DNA from: Streptomyces caniscabiei
GTDB lineage: Bacteria; Actinomycetota; Actinomycetes; Streptomycetales; Streptomycetaceae
Assembly: GCF_014930365.1 (NCBI RefSeq)
Contig: NZ_JABXWI010000026.1
Coordinates: forward strand, 1-64,000
Length of the DNA stretch: 64,000 bases
Reading direction: 5' to 3'
The notes under the pieces: model-generated
The model's database searches: none
What the model was told of the DNA's origin: nothing
Seen by the model: only the letters and a program-made list of their open reading frames with translations
Translations under genes and position numbers: made by a program
Shown here: positions 34,849 through 43,647 of the stretch, piece by piece
Layout of the letters: each line of letters starts with the position of its first letter
Numbering within the stretch: position 1 is the stretch's first letter

Positions 34849-35616
34849 TCAGACCCCCTGCCGCAGGGTGCGGTCGAGCAGGTCCAGCAGGGCCGTCCAG
34901 TGGCGCTCCGCCGCCTCGGCGTCGTACGAGGCGGTGTCGGCCTGGGTGTAGCCGTGCGGGGCGCCCTCGTAGACCTCGGTGCGGTGGCGCACCCCGGCCT
35001 CGGTGAGCGTCTTGTCGAGCAGGTCGATCTGCTCCGGGGGCAGTGACGGGTCCTCGTCGGCGTGGCCGAGGTAGACCTCGCCGGTGATGCGGGGCACCGC
35101 CAGGTGCGGGCTGTCCGGGGCGTCGGTCGCCAGCCGTCCCCCGTGGAAACCGGCCGCGGCGGCGACGCGTTCGGGGAAGGCGCCGGCGGTGTGCAGGGCC
35201 AGCCGGGCGCCCATGCAGTACCCGGTGATCCCGACGGGCCCCTCGGCGGCCCGCGGGCTGTCGGCGAGCCATCCCAGATACGCCGCCGCGTCCCGCAGCG
35301 CGAGTTCCGGCGTCAGCGCCGTCATGGCCGGCAGGATCTGCTCCCATATCTCCGGGCGCGCGGCCGGGTCGATGAACTCGGGCAGGTCGAACACCGGTGT
35401 CCGCCCCGACCGGTGGAAGACGTTGGGCACGAGGACCGTGTACCCGGCACCGGCCAGCCGGTCGGCCATCGCCCGCAGGTGCGGCCGGAGCCCGAACGCG
35501 TCCATGTAGAACAGGACCGCCGGATGCGCGGCGTCGTCGTCGGGGTGGACGAGGTAGGCGTCGACCGTGCCGTCCTCGGTGGCGATGTCCACGGTTGTTC
35601 CGCGTACGGCGGTCAT
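34849..35616 (-). CDS. Dienelactone hydrolase family protein
   Basis: A 255-residue alpha/beta hydrolase. The nucleophile is Cys134 in GYCMGARL, typical of dienelactone hydrolases. The likely acid lies in HADEDPSLPPEQ and the His in GAPHGYT. The family opens dienelactones in chloroaromatic breakdown, but many members have other ester substrates. ATG 35616 follows AAGGGA. No aromatic-degradation partner is adjacent. Confidence 0.9.
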   Translation of the reverse strand: MTAVRGTTVDIATEDGTVDAYLVHPDDDAAHPAVLFYMDAFGLRPHLRAMADRLAGAGYTVLVPNVFHRSGRTPVFDLPEFIDPAARPEIWEQILPAMTALTPELALRDAAAYLGWLADSPRAAEGPVGITGYCMGARLALHTAGAFPERVAAAAGFHGGRLATDAPDSPHLAVPRITGEVYLGHADEDPSLPPEQIDLLDKTLTEAGVRHRTEVYEGAPHGYTQADTASYDAEAAERHWTALLDLLDRTLRQGV

Positions 35617-35893
35617 GCGCGGGTTCCCTTCTCTCGTACGGCGGTTGCGAACGGGCCCAGTGTCACGCACCGAGGTAAGAACCGGATCTTCGGGAGGCTC
35701 CGAGCGCTCCTCCGAAGGTGTTTCCTGAGCCCTCGGTTAGCCCCTCCTTAACGCCACCATAAGGATCCTCCGCACCCGCCCTCAGCAGGCGATTCCGCGG
35801 CCCCTTGGGGCTAGCTTGCTGATCGTCCCCGGCATCCGGGGCCTGTCGGGCGGCTCAGGCCGGACAGGCCCCGGCGGGACGTACCGGCACGTG
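35617..35893. other. Intergenic region upstream of the dienelactone hydrolase gene
   Basis: A 277-bp region with the dienelactone hydrolase promoter and the lipase terminator (35836-35874). No gene is seen. Confidence 0.5.
35836..35874 (-). terminator. Terminator after the lipase gene
   Basis: CCGGGGCCTGTC (35836-35847) pairs perfectly with GACAGGCCCCGG (35863-35874), a 12-bp stem with a 15-nt loop, about 20 bp beyond the lipase stop. Confidence 0.65.
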
Positions 35894-36763
35894 TCAGCCG
35901 GCGACCGAGAGGCAGGTCGTCGGGGTGGCGTGGGCCGGGTCGAGGGCGTTGACGACCTCGTGGAACGCGATCCGGTCGAGGAGCCCGATCGCCGCGTGCT
36001 CGGAGAGGTCGAGCGCGCAGAGGTCCTGGATGACGATGTTGCGTACGTTCGGCCCGTCGAGGAACTGGGACCGGTAGGGCGTGACCACCTCGTCGTACCG
36101 GGTGGCGAGGACGGTGTAGGTCACGCCGGGGACGGTGTCGCCGCCCGCGTTGAGCTTGGTGAGGAAGGGGGAGCCGACGACCTGGTCGGCGAGGGCCGGG
36201 GTGGCGGTGGAGAGCAGGTCGCCGGCGCCGGGGAAGTGGTCGAGGAGCTGGGTGAGGCCGTTCAGGGTGGTGCCGTGGTTGGAGGGCGCGATGCCGACGA
36301 GCGCGTTCACCTCGGCGGCTCCACCGAGGAACTTGAGGTAGTAGCGGGGCATCATGCCGCCCTGCGAGTGGCCGACGAGGTCGGCCTCGGCGGCGCCGGT
36401 CGCGGCGAGCACCCGGTCGACGAACGCGTCGAGCTGCTGGGCCGACCTGTCGATGGGGCCGAGCCCGTTGAAGAAGGCCACGCCGGGGAGTTGGCCGTAG
36501 TCGAGGGAGTAGACGCAGTAGCCGCGGTTCACGAGGTACGGCGCGAGGCCCAGCCAGTTGTCGACGGAGTTCGCGAACGTGCCGTGGACGAGGACGACGG
36601 GGCGGGGGTGGGCGCTGGAGGGTTCGCAGGAGTAGTCGTTCCAGCCACGGCTCGGCGCGGCGGCCGCGTCGGCGGCCTGGGCGGCGGTGCCCGGCACGAG
36701 GGTCGCCGCGACGGCGAGACTCAGGGCGGCCAGCGGTCTGATCAGGCGCTTCCAGGGCAGCAT
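35894..36763 (-). CDS. Secreted lipase, alpha/beta hydrolase
   Basis: A 289-residue secreted enzyme: signal peptide about 1-31 (ALSLAVAATLVPGTAAQA), oxyanion region VVLVHGTFAN, nucleophile Ser133 in GHSQGG, likely acid in ATRYDEVVTPY and a late His in FHEVVNALD. It matches the class 2 lipase group (EstA/LipB-like) of Streptomyces. ATG 36763 follows AAGGAGATC. A perfect GTGA/TCAC palindrome lies about 48 bp upstream of the start, suggesting CRP-type control. Confidence 0.92.
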   Translation of the reverse strand: MLPWKRLIRPLAALSLAVAATLVPGTAAQAADAAAAPSRGWNDYSCEPSSAHPRPVVLVHGTFANSVDNWLGLAPYLVNRGYCVYSLDYGQLPGVAFFNGLGPIDRSAQQLDAFVDRVLAATGAAEADLVGHSQGGMMPRYYLKFLGGAAEVNALVGIAPSNHGTTLNGLTQLLDHFPGAGDLLSTATPALADQVVGSPFLTKLNAGGDTVPGVTYTVLATRYDEVVTPYRSQFLDGPNVRNIVIQDLCALDLSEHAAIGLLDRIAFHEVVNALDPAHATPTTCLSVAG

Positions 36764-36810
36764 CGGGTGATCTCCTTGCGGCTCAAGGGACGTGCGGCGA
36801 CGTTCGCCCT

Positions 36811-36824
36811 GTGATCCGGATCAC
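36811..36824. promoter_or_regulatory. CRP-like palindrome upstream of the lipase gene
   Basis: GTGATCCGGATCAC is a perfect 14-bp palindrome. With flanking T and G it matches the classic TGTGA-N6-TCACA CRP box in all but the last base. Streptomyces Crp recognises related GTG-N6-GNCAC sites, which this also fits loosely. Confidence 0.6.
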
Positions 36825-36936
36825 GAGGATGCTGTTCTTCTTCGCCAAGTTACGGGCGAGTAGGAAAGGTGGGAAGTTACGCGTCAGTAAAAACTTCAAG
36901 TGATGATCGGGACCACTGACACGTGACGTCGAACCG

Positions 36937-37383
36937 TCACCAGGCGGGCTTGATGGGACCGTAGGGCGCGATACGCAGCAATCGGTCGCGCAACGCCCGC
37001 ACCTCACCCTCTCCGCCGAGCGCTTCGGCCCACGCCGCGACCACCTCGGCCGCCGCCTCCTCCGCCGCCCGCGTGCAGGCCCAGCCGCGTTCGGTCAGCA
37101 CGATCAGCCGGGCGCGGGCGTCCCGCGGATGCGGCCGACGCTCCACGTACCCCTTGCGCACGAGTTCGTCGGCCAGCTGACTGGCCGCCTGCTTGGTCAC
37201 CCCGAGATGGGCGGCGAGATCGGTGACCGTCGCACCGTCCGGAGCGAGCCGCGCGAACGCGAACCCGTACGAGGGCCGCCCCTCGAACCCGCGGGCGGCG
37301 ACCCCCTCGTCGATACGGCGCGTCAGATCACCGGCGGCGGCGAGCAGGGCGGCGGACAGGGCCAGGGCTTCGGAGTTCTGCAC
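36937..37383 (-). CDS. MarR family regulator
   Basis: A 148-residue winged-helix protein: VTDLAAHLGVTKQAASQLADELVRKGYVERRPHPRDARARLIVLTERG (about 55-105) is the MarR DNA-binding core with the usual D-x-R wing. GTG 37383 starts the protein. It is divergent from a cupin gene, and the shared promoter holds two strong TCAAG/CTTGA palindromes, so it should repress itself and the cupin gene. The ligand is unknown. Confidence 0.9.
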   Translation of the reverse strand: MQNSEALALSAALLAAAGDLTRRIDEGVAARGFEGRPSYGFAFARLAPDGATVTDLAAHLGVTKQAASQLADELVRKGYVERRPHPRDARARLIVLTERGWACTRAAEEAAAEVVAAWAEALGGEGEVRALRDRLLRIAPYGPIKPAW

Positions 37384-37411
37384 GCCCGCATTGAAACACC
37401 CTTGACGGATC

Positions 37412-37428
37412 GGTCAAGCAGCTTGACC
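37412..37428. promoter_or_regulatory. MarR operator 1
   Basis: GGTCAAGCAGCTTGACC: perfect 8-bp arms around one base. An extra CTTGAC at 37401-37406 can pair with its left arm as another half-site. Confidence 0.8.
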
Positions 37429-37441
37429 ATAAGGTCAGGTA

Positions 37442-37456
37442 GTCAAGCTACTTGAC
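37442..37456. promoter_or_regulatory. MarR operator 2
   Basis: GTCAAGCTACTTGAC: perfect 6-bp arms, 3-bp centre, about three helical turns from operator 1, on the cupin side of the shared promoter. Confidence 0.78.
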
Positions 37457-37506
37457 CATCCCGCCCGAATTTCCCGAAGACCCCCCGAAGATCCCAGGAG
37501 GCCCGT

Positions 37507-37881
37507 ATGCCTGTCGTCCGTTCGTCCGAGGCCGTCGTCCACGAGATCCACGGCGCGCGTTTCGTCTCGTACGCCACTCCGCTCACCGGCAGCAGGGAAC
37601 TGGCCGCCTGGCGGGGCGAGATACCCGCCGGGACCAAGGCGCCCGCGCACACCGTCAACCGGGAGGAGATCTTCCACCTCCTCGGCGGGGAACTGCTGAT
37701 CACCCTCGACGATCACACCCATCGCGTCACGGCGGGCGACACGGTGATCATCAACGCCGGCACGACCGTCACCGTGGAGAACCCGACGGACGAGGTCGCC
37801 ACGTCCTGGGTCACCACCTCCGTCGGTCTGGAGGCGGAGCTGGCCGACGGTACGCGGATCGTGCCGCCGTGGGCCAACTGA
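37507..37881 (+). CDS. Small cupin-domain protein
   Basis: A 124-residue single cupin. Motif 1 is degenerate (PAHTVNREEIFHLLGGELLITL retains a His and Glu pair), and motif 2 is AGDTVIINAGTTVTVENP without the usual His. It may therefore bind metal weakly or act as a sensor or isomerase-like protein. ATG 37507 follows CAGGAGG. It is controlled with the divergent MarR gene through two palindromes. Confidence 0.85.
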   Translation: MPVVRSSEAVVHEIHGARFVSYATPLTGSRELAAWRGEIPAGTKAPAHTVNREEIFHLLGGELLITLDDHTHRVTAGDTVIINAGTTVTVENPTDEVATSWVTTSVGLEAELADGTRIVPPWAN

Positions 37882-37896
37882 CCGCCCGCCGGGGTG

Positions 37897-38865
37897 TCAC
37901 GCCGCCAGCGTCCCCGGCATCACCGCGTGCGGGCCGAACTTGGCGCGGGCCCGGTCGGCGACCTCCTCGATACGGCGGAGCCTCTCGTCGACGGGATCGA
38001 AGGCGAGCTGGTGCGAGGCCTGGTCGGCGGGGGTGAGGCCCTCCGCGCGCAGGGCGATCGCGCGGACCCGGGCGCGCTGGAGGCCGAGGGCGTCGTAGAG
38101 GGCGTAGGCGGTCGCGGTGAGCGCCGGGGAGTGCGCGGTCGGCTCCTTGAGCGTGCGGGTACGGGTCGTCGAGGACCGGTCGGCGTAGCGGACGGTGAGG
38201 GTCAGGGTGCGGCAGACCTTCTCCAGGGCGCGCAGCCGGGAGCCCAGCTCCTCGGTGGCGGCGAGCAGGGCTCGGCGGTGCCGGTCCGGGTTCAACTCGT
38301 CGTACGGAAAAGGCTGTTCGGTGGCGAGCGAGCGCGCGACGGCGTTCGGTACGACCCGGCCCCGGTCGACGCCGTTGGCCTTCTCGTACAGGTCGCGGCC
38401 GGTGCGCGCGCCGACCAGACGCTGGAGTGTGGACAGGGGGGCGCAGGCGACCCCGCCGAGGGTTTCGAGGCCGTACTCGCGCAGGGTGCGGGCGGTCGCG
38501 GTGCCGACGCCGGGCAGCTCGCCGACGGGCAGCTCGGCGAGGAAGTCCACGACGAGGTCCTCGGGCACCGCGCAGGGCGAGCCGGGTGCCGCCGCCCCCA
38601 GCGCCAGCCGCGCCGTCAGCGGTCCGGGCCCGGCGCCGATCAGGCAGTCGACGCCGTACAGCGCGAGGGCGCGGACCCGGATCAGCCGGGCCAGTTCCTC
38701 GGCGTCCCGGCCGAAGTACCGTTCGGCGCCGCGCAGATCGGCCAGCGCGCCGTCCGGCGGCAGCGCCTCCACGACCGGGGTGAAGTCCTCGACCAGGCCG
38801 AGGAGACCGGGCAGGGCGGCCTCGTACCCCGACGGCAGCTGGAAACGTACGCAGAGGATGGTCAT
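37897..38865 (-). CDS. imuB: Y-family polymerase-like protein, ImuB type (probably inactive)
   Basis: A 322-residue Y-family homologue. The helix-hairpin-helix region (LPGVGTATARTLREYGLETLGGVA) and little-finger-like part (about 190-315) are recognisable. The canonical catalytic carboxylates are not: the N-terminal motif reads MTILCVRFQLPSGY instead of a DMDAFFA-like block, and the second reads PDGALADLRGAERYFG instead of S-x-DE. This is the pattern of ImuB, a non-catalytic partner that brings DnaE2 to the sliding clamp. ATG 38865 overlaps the dnaE2 stop (ATGA). Confidence 0.8.
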   Translation of the reverse strand: MTILCVRFQLPSGYEAALPGLLGLVEDFTPVVEALPPDGALADLRGAERYFGRDAEELARLIRVRALALYGVDCLIGAGPGPLTARLALGAAAPGSPCAVPEDLVVDFLAELPVGELPGVGTATARTLREYGLETLGGVACAPLSTLQRLVGARTGRDLYEKANGVDRGRVVPNAVARSLATEQPFPYDELNPDRHRRALLAATEELGSRLRALEKVCRTLTLTVRYADRSSTTRTRTLKEPTAHSPALTATAYALYDALGLQRARVRAIALRAEGLTPADQASHQLAFDPVDERLRRIEEVADRARAKFGPHAVMPGTLAA

Positions 38866-41800
38866 CCCGCACTCCCTGGGCTCTGGTGCCACAACTTCCG
38901 CATCTGAGAAGGACCTTGTGAGGGCTCTTCGCCCGCGGGCCTGAGGTCGGCCCATGGATGCATCTCGTATCCGGTGGGCATCCGGATCCGCCGCCCGGTG
39001 TCGCCGCGCCTGCCGTCCGGCTCACCATCGGTGCTCCCGGTGCCCCCGGTGTTTCCGTCGTTCCCGGTTTCCGCCGGCGCCGCCAGCCGGGGTGCCACCG
39101 CGTCGAGGCCGCCCTCGCGCCGCAGCTCCACCAGCTCGGCGAGGTTCCAGGCGGCGGCGCCCACCACGCTGAGGCTGCGCGGGCCACGCCGCTGCACCAC
39201 CCCGCGCACCAGCAGCAGCCAGGAGTGGAAGACGGTGTGGGCGCAGGTGTCGTGGGAGTCGTCGAAGAAGGCGAGGTCGACCAGGCCGGTGCCGTCGTCG
39301 AGGGTGGTGAAGACGACGCGCTTGCCGGAACGGATGGGCGGGGTCTGGGTCGCCGCCTTGGCCCCCGCGACCAGCACCGTCTCCCCGTGCCGCGCCTCGC
39401 GCAGCCGCCGGGCCGACACCACGCCCAGCTCGTCGAGGAAGGCCCGGTGGTCGTCCATCAGGTTGCGCGAGACGTCCATCGACAGCACGCCCAGCTCGGC
39501 GCTGAGCCGTTCGGCGGAGGACAGGTCCGGCAGACCCGCCGAGGCGGTCCGTCGCCCGCCGGACAACGGGAGCTGGCCTCCGCCCGCGCCCCGGCCCGCC
39601 CGGTGCAGCTCGGTCAGGTGCAGTTGCAGATCACGCCGGTTGGCGCCGAACGCGTCCAACGCGCCGACCTGGGCGAGCCTCTGCGCCAGCGGCCTGCTCG
39701 GCCGCGCCCGCTCCCAGAAGTCCAGCAGCGAGGCGTACGGCTGCCCGTCCGCGATCCGCGCCGCCTCGGCCTCGCTGATGCCGTGCACATCGGAGAGCGC
39801 GAGCCGGATCCCCCAGGCCTTCTCCTCCCCCGACCCCCTTGATTCAGACACCAGTTCGATATGATGGGCGACCGCGGACCGGTTCACGTCCACCGGCAGG
39901 ATCGGCACCCCACGCCGCCGCGCGTCCGCCAGCAGCAGCCGCTTGGGGTACATCCCGGGATCGTGCGTGAGCAGCCCGGTGTAGAAGGCCGCCGGATGAT
40001 GCGCCTTCAGCCACGCCGACTGGTACGTCGGCACCGCGAAGGCCACCGCGTGCGCCTTGCAGAAGCCGTACGACCCGAAGGCCTCGACGATCTCCCAGGT
40101 CCGCCGGATCGTCTCGGCGTCATATCCCTTCGCCGCCGCGTGCTGCGCGAACCAGACCCGGATCCGCCCCTGCGACTCGGGGTCGGACAGCCCGCGCCGC
40201 ACCCGGTCGGCCTCGTCCCGGCCGCAGCCGGTCATGAGGTGCACGATGTCGATGATCTGCTCGTGGAAGACGACCACGCCGTACGTCTCCCGCAGCGGCT
40301 CCGCCAGATCCTCGTGCGGGTAGCGGACCGGCGCCCGCCCGTGCCGGGCCTCGATGAACGGCCGCACCATGTCGGCGGCGACCGGCCCCGGCCGGAACAG
40401 CGAGATGTCCACCACGAGGTCGTGGAAGGTGGCCGGCTGGAGCCGCCCCACCAGGTCCCGCTGCCCCGGCGACTCGATCTGGAAGCAGCCCAGCGTCTCG
40501 GTGGAGCGGATGAGTTCGTACGTCGCCGGATCGCCGGCCCCGCGTTCGAAGTCGAGCGCGTCCAGGTCGACCCGCTCCCCCGTCGCCCGCGCCACCTCCG
40601 CCACCGCGTGCGCCATCGCCGACTGCATCCGCACGCCCAGCACATCGAGCTTGAGCAGCCCGAGATCCTCGACGTCGTCCTTGTCGAACTGGGACATGGG
40701 CAGCCCCTCCCCGCTGGTCGGCATCACCGGCGTACGGCTCAGCAGGGACGCGTCGGACAGGAGCACCCCGCACGGATGCATGGCGACCCCGCGCGGGAGC
40801 GCGTCCAGCGCCTCGACCAGCTCCCACAGCCGGCCGTACCTCTCCTTCTCCCCCGCCAACTGCCGCAGCTCGGGCAGCTCTTCGAGCGCCGCCCGCGCGT
40901 CCCGCGCCCTGATGTGCGGGAAGGACTTGGCGATCCGGTCGATGTCGGCGGGGTCCAGGGAGAGGGCCGCGCCCACGTCCCGGACGGCGTGGCGGACGCG
41001 GTAGGTCTCGGGCATCGCGACGGTCGCGACCCGCTCGGTGCCGAAGCGGCCGATGATCGCGCGGTAGACCTCCAGCCGGCGCGCGGACTCCACGTCGATG
41101 TCGATGTCGGGCAGCGCGACCCGCCGCCTGGACAGGAACCGCTCCATCAGCAGCCCGTGTTCGACGGGATCGGCGTGCGCGATGTCCAGGAGGTGGTTCA
41201 CCAGGGAACCGGCGCCGGACCCGCGCGCGGCGACCCGTATCCCCATCTTCCGTACGTCGTCGACGACTTGGGCGACCGTCAGGAAGTAGGAGGCGAAGCC
41301 GTGGTGGGCGATCACATCCAGCTCCCGGTGCATCCGCTCCCAGTACGCCCGCCGGGCGCCGTAGCCGTGCCGCATCATCCCGGCCGCCGCCCGCGAGGCC
41401 AGCACCCGCTGGGCGGTGCGACGGTCCGCGCCGACGAGACGTGGCTCGGGGAAGTGGACGGTGCCGAGGCCGAGGTCGTCCTCCGGGTCGACCAGGCACT
41501 CGGCGGCCGTCGCCCGGGTCTGCTCCAGCAGCCGGTACGCGGTGTCCCGGCGGTACCCGGCGGCCTCGACGACCCGCTCGGCGACGCCCAGCATGGCGTC
41601 CGCGCCCTTGAGCCAGGCCTCGCCGGAGTCCAGCTCCCCCCGGGGGTCGACGGGGACGAGCCGCCGGGCCGCGTCCAGGACGTCGGCGACCGGGCCCATG
41701 CCGGGGTCGGCGTACCGGACGGCGTTGCTGAGCACGGGCCGTATCCGCTGCTCGGCGGCGAAGCCGACGGTCCGGGCGGCCAGCCGCAGCGAACCGGGGC

Positions 41801-42389
41801 CGGTGCCCTCGCGGCCGTGCCACACCGCTTCGAGGCGCAGGGCGTCGCCGTACCTCTCCCGCCAGGGCCCGAGGAGTCTCGCGGCGCGGTCGGGACGCCC
41901 GGCGGCCAGCGCGCGCCCCACGTCGGAGGCGGGGCCGAGGAGCACGGTCAGGCCCTCGGCTCCACACTCCGACCAGGGCAGCAGCGGCGGAACCTCGCTC
42001 CTGCTCCCCTCCGGGCCACCGCCCGCATGCGCCGCCGAAACGATTCTGCACAGCTCGGCCCAGCCCTTGGCGCCCTCCCGGGCGAGGAACGTCACCCGGG
42101 GGGTCGACTCGTCGAGGAAGGCGCCGCCGCGCACGGGGGCGCGCCGCCGCGCCTGCCGCGCGGAAGGCGCGGGCGCCCCCACCGCCAGCTCCACCCCGAA
42201 CAGTGGGCGGACCCCGGCCCCGGCGCACGCCTTGGCGAACCGGACGGCGCCCGCGAGGGTGTCCCGGTCGGTGAGCGCGAGGACGTCCATGCCCCGTTCG
42301 GAGGCGCGCTCGGCCAGCCGCTCCGGGTGCGAGGCGCCGTACCGCAGGGAGAACCCGGAGACGGTGTGCAGATGCGTGAACCCCGGCAC
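38862..42389 (-). CDS. dnaE2: Error-prone DNA polymerase III alpha subunit DnaE2
   Basis: A protein of about 1175 residues. The N-terminal PHP domain starts PGFTHLHTVSGFSLRYGASHPERL. The polymerase palm has RGSGAGSLVNHLL and the catalytic PDIDIDVES. The fingers, helix-hairpin-helix and C-terminal OB part (VVFTTLDDGTGLVDLAFF) complete the chain, which matches DnaE2 length. DnaE2 performs damage-induced translesion synthesis. GTG 42389 has a GGGAGG site 5 bp upstream; the frame is open to 42428. It is translationally coupled to imuB, with LexA-like boxes upstream. No imuA' is adjacent. Confidence 0.93.
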   Translation of the reverse strand: MPGFTHLHTVSGFSLRYGASHPERLAERASERGMDVLALTDRDTLAGAVRFAKACAGAGVRPLFGVELAVGAPAPSARQARRRAPVRGGAFLDESTPRVTFLAREGAKGWAELCRIVSAAHAGGGPEGSRSEVPPLLPWSECGAEGLTVLLGPASDVGRALAAGRPDRAARLLGPWRERYGDALRLEAVWHGREGTGPGSLRLAARTVGFAAEQRIRPVLSNAVRYADPGMGPVADVLDAARRLVPVDPRGELDSGEAWLKGADAMLGVAERVVEAAGYRRDTAYRLLEQTRATAAECLVDPEDDLGLGTVHFPEPRLVGADRRTAQRVLASRAAAGMMRHGYGARRAYWERMHRELDVIAHHGFASYFLTVAQVVDDVRKMGIRVAARGSGAGSLVNHLLDIAHADPVEHGLLMERFLSRRRVALPDIDIDVESARRLEVYRAIIGRFGTERVATVAMPETYRVRHAVRDVGAALSLDPADIDRIAKSFPHIRARDARAALEELPELRQLAGEKERYGRLWELVEALDALPRGVAMHPCGVLLSDASLLSRTPVMPTSGEGLPMSQFDKDDVEDLGLLKLDVLGVRMQSAMAHAVAEVARATGERVDLDALDFERGAGDPATYELIRSTETLGCFQIESPGQRDLVGRLQPATFHDLVVDISLFRPGPVAADMVRPFIEARHGRAPVRYPHEDLAEPLRETYGVVVFHEQIIDIVHLMTGCGRDEADRVRRGLSDPESQGRIRVWFAQHAAAKGYDAETIRRTWEIVEAFGSYGFCKAHAVAFAVPTYQSAWLKAHHPAAFYTGLLTHDPGMYPKRLLLADARRRGVPILPVDVNRSAVAHHIELVSESRGSGEEKAWGIRLALSDVHGISEAEAARIADGQPYASLLDFWERARPSRPLAQRLAQVGALDAFGANRRDLQLHLTELHRAGRGAGGGQLPLSGGRRTASAGLPDLSSAERLSAELGVLSMDVSRNLMDDHRAFLDELGVVSARRLREARHGETVLVAGAKAATQTPPIRSGKRVVFTTLDDGTGLVDLAFFDDSHDTCAHTVFHSWLLLVRGVVQRRGPRSLSVVGAAAWNLAELVELRREGGLDAVAPRLAAPAETGNDGNTGGTGSTDGEPDGRRGDTGRRIRMPTGYEMHPWADLRPAGEEPSQGPSQMRKLWHQSPGSAG

Positions 42390-42465
42390 ACGCACCTCCC
42401 GCACTCGATCCACCAGTCGCCCAGCCACTCGCAGCCTCGATCAGCCACTCGATCAGCCACTTGGC

Positions 42466-42481
42466 TCGAACATCAGTTCAC
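42466..42481. promoter_or_regulatory. Candidate LexA (SOS) box 1
   Basis: TCGAAC-ATCA-GTTCAC has a perfect GAAC-N4-GTTC core, matching the actinobacterial SOS consensus TCGAACNNNNGTTCGA except for the last two bases. It lies about 80 bp upstream of the dnaE2 start. Confidence 0.75.
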
Positions 42482-42511
42482 AGCCTCCTCACCTCCACCA
42501 TAGACCACTTT

Positions 42512-42527
42512 TCGAACTTCTGTACGA
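42512..42527. promoter_or_regulatory. Candidate LexA (SOS) box 2
   Basis: TCGAAC-TTCT-GTACGA matches TCGAACNNNNGTTCGA with one mismatch. It lies between dnaE2 and the divergent DUF3533-like gene, so it could control either. Confidence 0.7.
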
Positions 42528-42584
42528 CAACCATTCGGCCCCGTCCCACCTGCGCAAACGCCGCCCGCCTCCGACCGTGGGGAC

Positions 42585-43640
42585 ATGACACAGACGGCCG
42601 AGCCCGCCCCCAGGTCCTTCCTCGACGAGCTCAGGGACGGGGTCACCCCGCGGGCCGTCCTGCTCGTCGTCGGGGTGCTCGCCCTGCAACTGCTCTTCGT
42701 CGCCTCGTACGTGGGGGCGCTGCACAACCCGAAGCTCAGGGACGTACCGTTCGGGGTGGTCGCGCCAGGAGCGGCGGCCGAGCAGGCGGTGACCCGGCTG
42801 GAGCGGCTGCCGGGCGAGCCGCTGGACCCGCGGACGGTGACCGACCGGGCGGCGGCACGTGAGCGGATCCTGGACCGGGAGATCGACGGTGCCCTGCTGA
42901 TCGACCCGGCCGGCACCACCGACACCCTGCTGGTCGCCTCCGGCGGCGGACGCACCCTGGCCAACGCGCTGGCCACCCTCGTCACGGCGCTGGAACGGTC
43001 CGAGGGCCGCACGGTACGAACGGTGGACGTGGCCCCGGCCGACATCGGGGACGCCAACGGGCTCACGTCCTTCTATCTGGTCGTGGGCTGGTGCGTGGGC
43101 GGCTATCTGTGCGCCTCGGCACTGGCGGTGAGCGCGGGCGCACGGCCCACCAACCTCCGGCGCGGGATCATCCGCCTCGGCACCCTCGCGCTGTTCTCGA
43201 TCCTCGGCGGACTCGGCGGCGCGGTCATCGCCGGGCCCGTCCTCGGCGCCCTGCCGGGGAGCCTGGCGGCGCTGTGGGGGCTGGGGGCCCTGGTGGTCTT
43301 CGCGGTCGGCGCGGCCACGCTGGCGCTCCAGTGCGTCTTCGGGATCGCCGGTATCGGCGTGGCCGTCCTGCTGGTGGTGATCGCGGGCAACCCGAGCGCG
43401 GGCGGCGCCCTGCCGCCGCCGCTGCTCCCACCGTTCTGGGCGGCGATCGGCCCGGCACTGCCCCCGGGCGCGGGTGTCTGGGTGGCCCGCTCCATCGCCT
43501 ACTTCGAGGGCAACGACACCACCGGCCCGCTGCTGGTGCTCTCCGCCTGGGCAGCGGCGGGGGCCGCCATCACCGTGGTGATGGCGGCCCTGAGGAAGAA
43601 GCCGACGGACCGGCCGGCACCCGAACGGCCGGCCGGCTGA
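42585..43640 (+). CDS. YhgE/DUF3533-like membrane protein (ABC-2 permease-like)
   Basis: A 351-residue protein: a first membrane helix at about 24-44 (AVLLVVGVLALQLLFVASYVGAL), an extracytoplasmic domain at about 45-165 and five further helices to about 335 (SFYLVVGWCVGGYLCASALAV and later). The layout matches YhgE/Pip-type proteins and ABC-2 permeases without a linked ATPase. The ATG at 42585 is divergent from dnaE2, and its promoter contains the second LexA-like box. It ends 7 bp before the convergent protease gene. Confidence 0.78.
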   Translation: MTQTAEPAPRSFLDELRDGVTPRAVLLVVGVLALQLLFVASYVGALHNPKLRDVPFGVVAPGAAAEQAVTRLERLPGEPLDPRTVTDRAAARERILDREIDGALLIDPAGTTDTLLVASGGGRTLANALATLVTALERSEGRTVRTVDVAPADIGDANGLTSFYLVVGWCVGGYLCASALAVSAGARPTNLRRGIIRLGTLALFSILGGLGGAVIAGPVLGALPGSLAALWGLGALVVFAVGAATLALQCVFGIAGIGVAVLLVVIAGNPSAGGALPPPLLPPFWAAIGPALPPGAGVWVARSIAYFEGNDTTGPLLVLSAWAAAGAAITVVMAALRKKPTDRPAPERPAG

Positions 43641-43647
43641 CCGGCTG

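Noticed and set aside
39861..42503. 880-codon plus-strand open frame
   Set aside because: Fully antisense to dnaE2. Its composition (Arg, Gly, Val, His, Pro-rich, no motifs) is the usual high-GC shadow.
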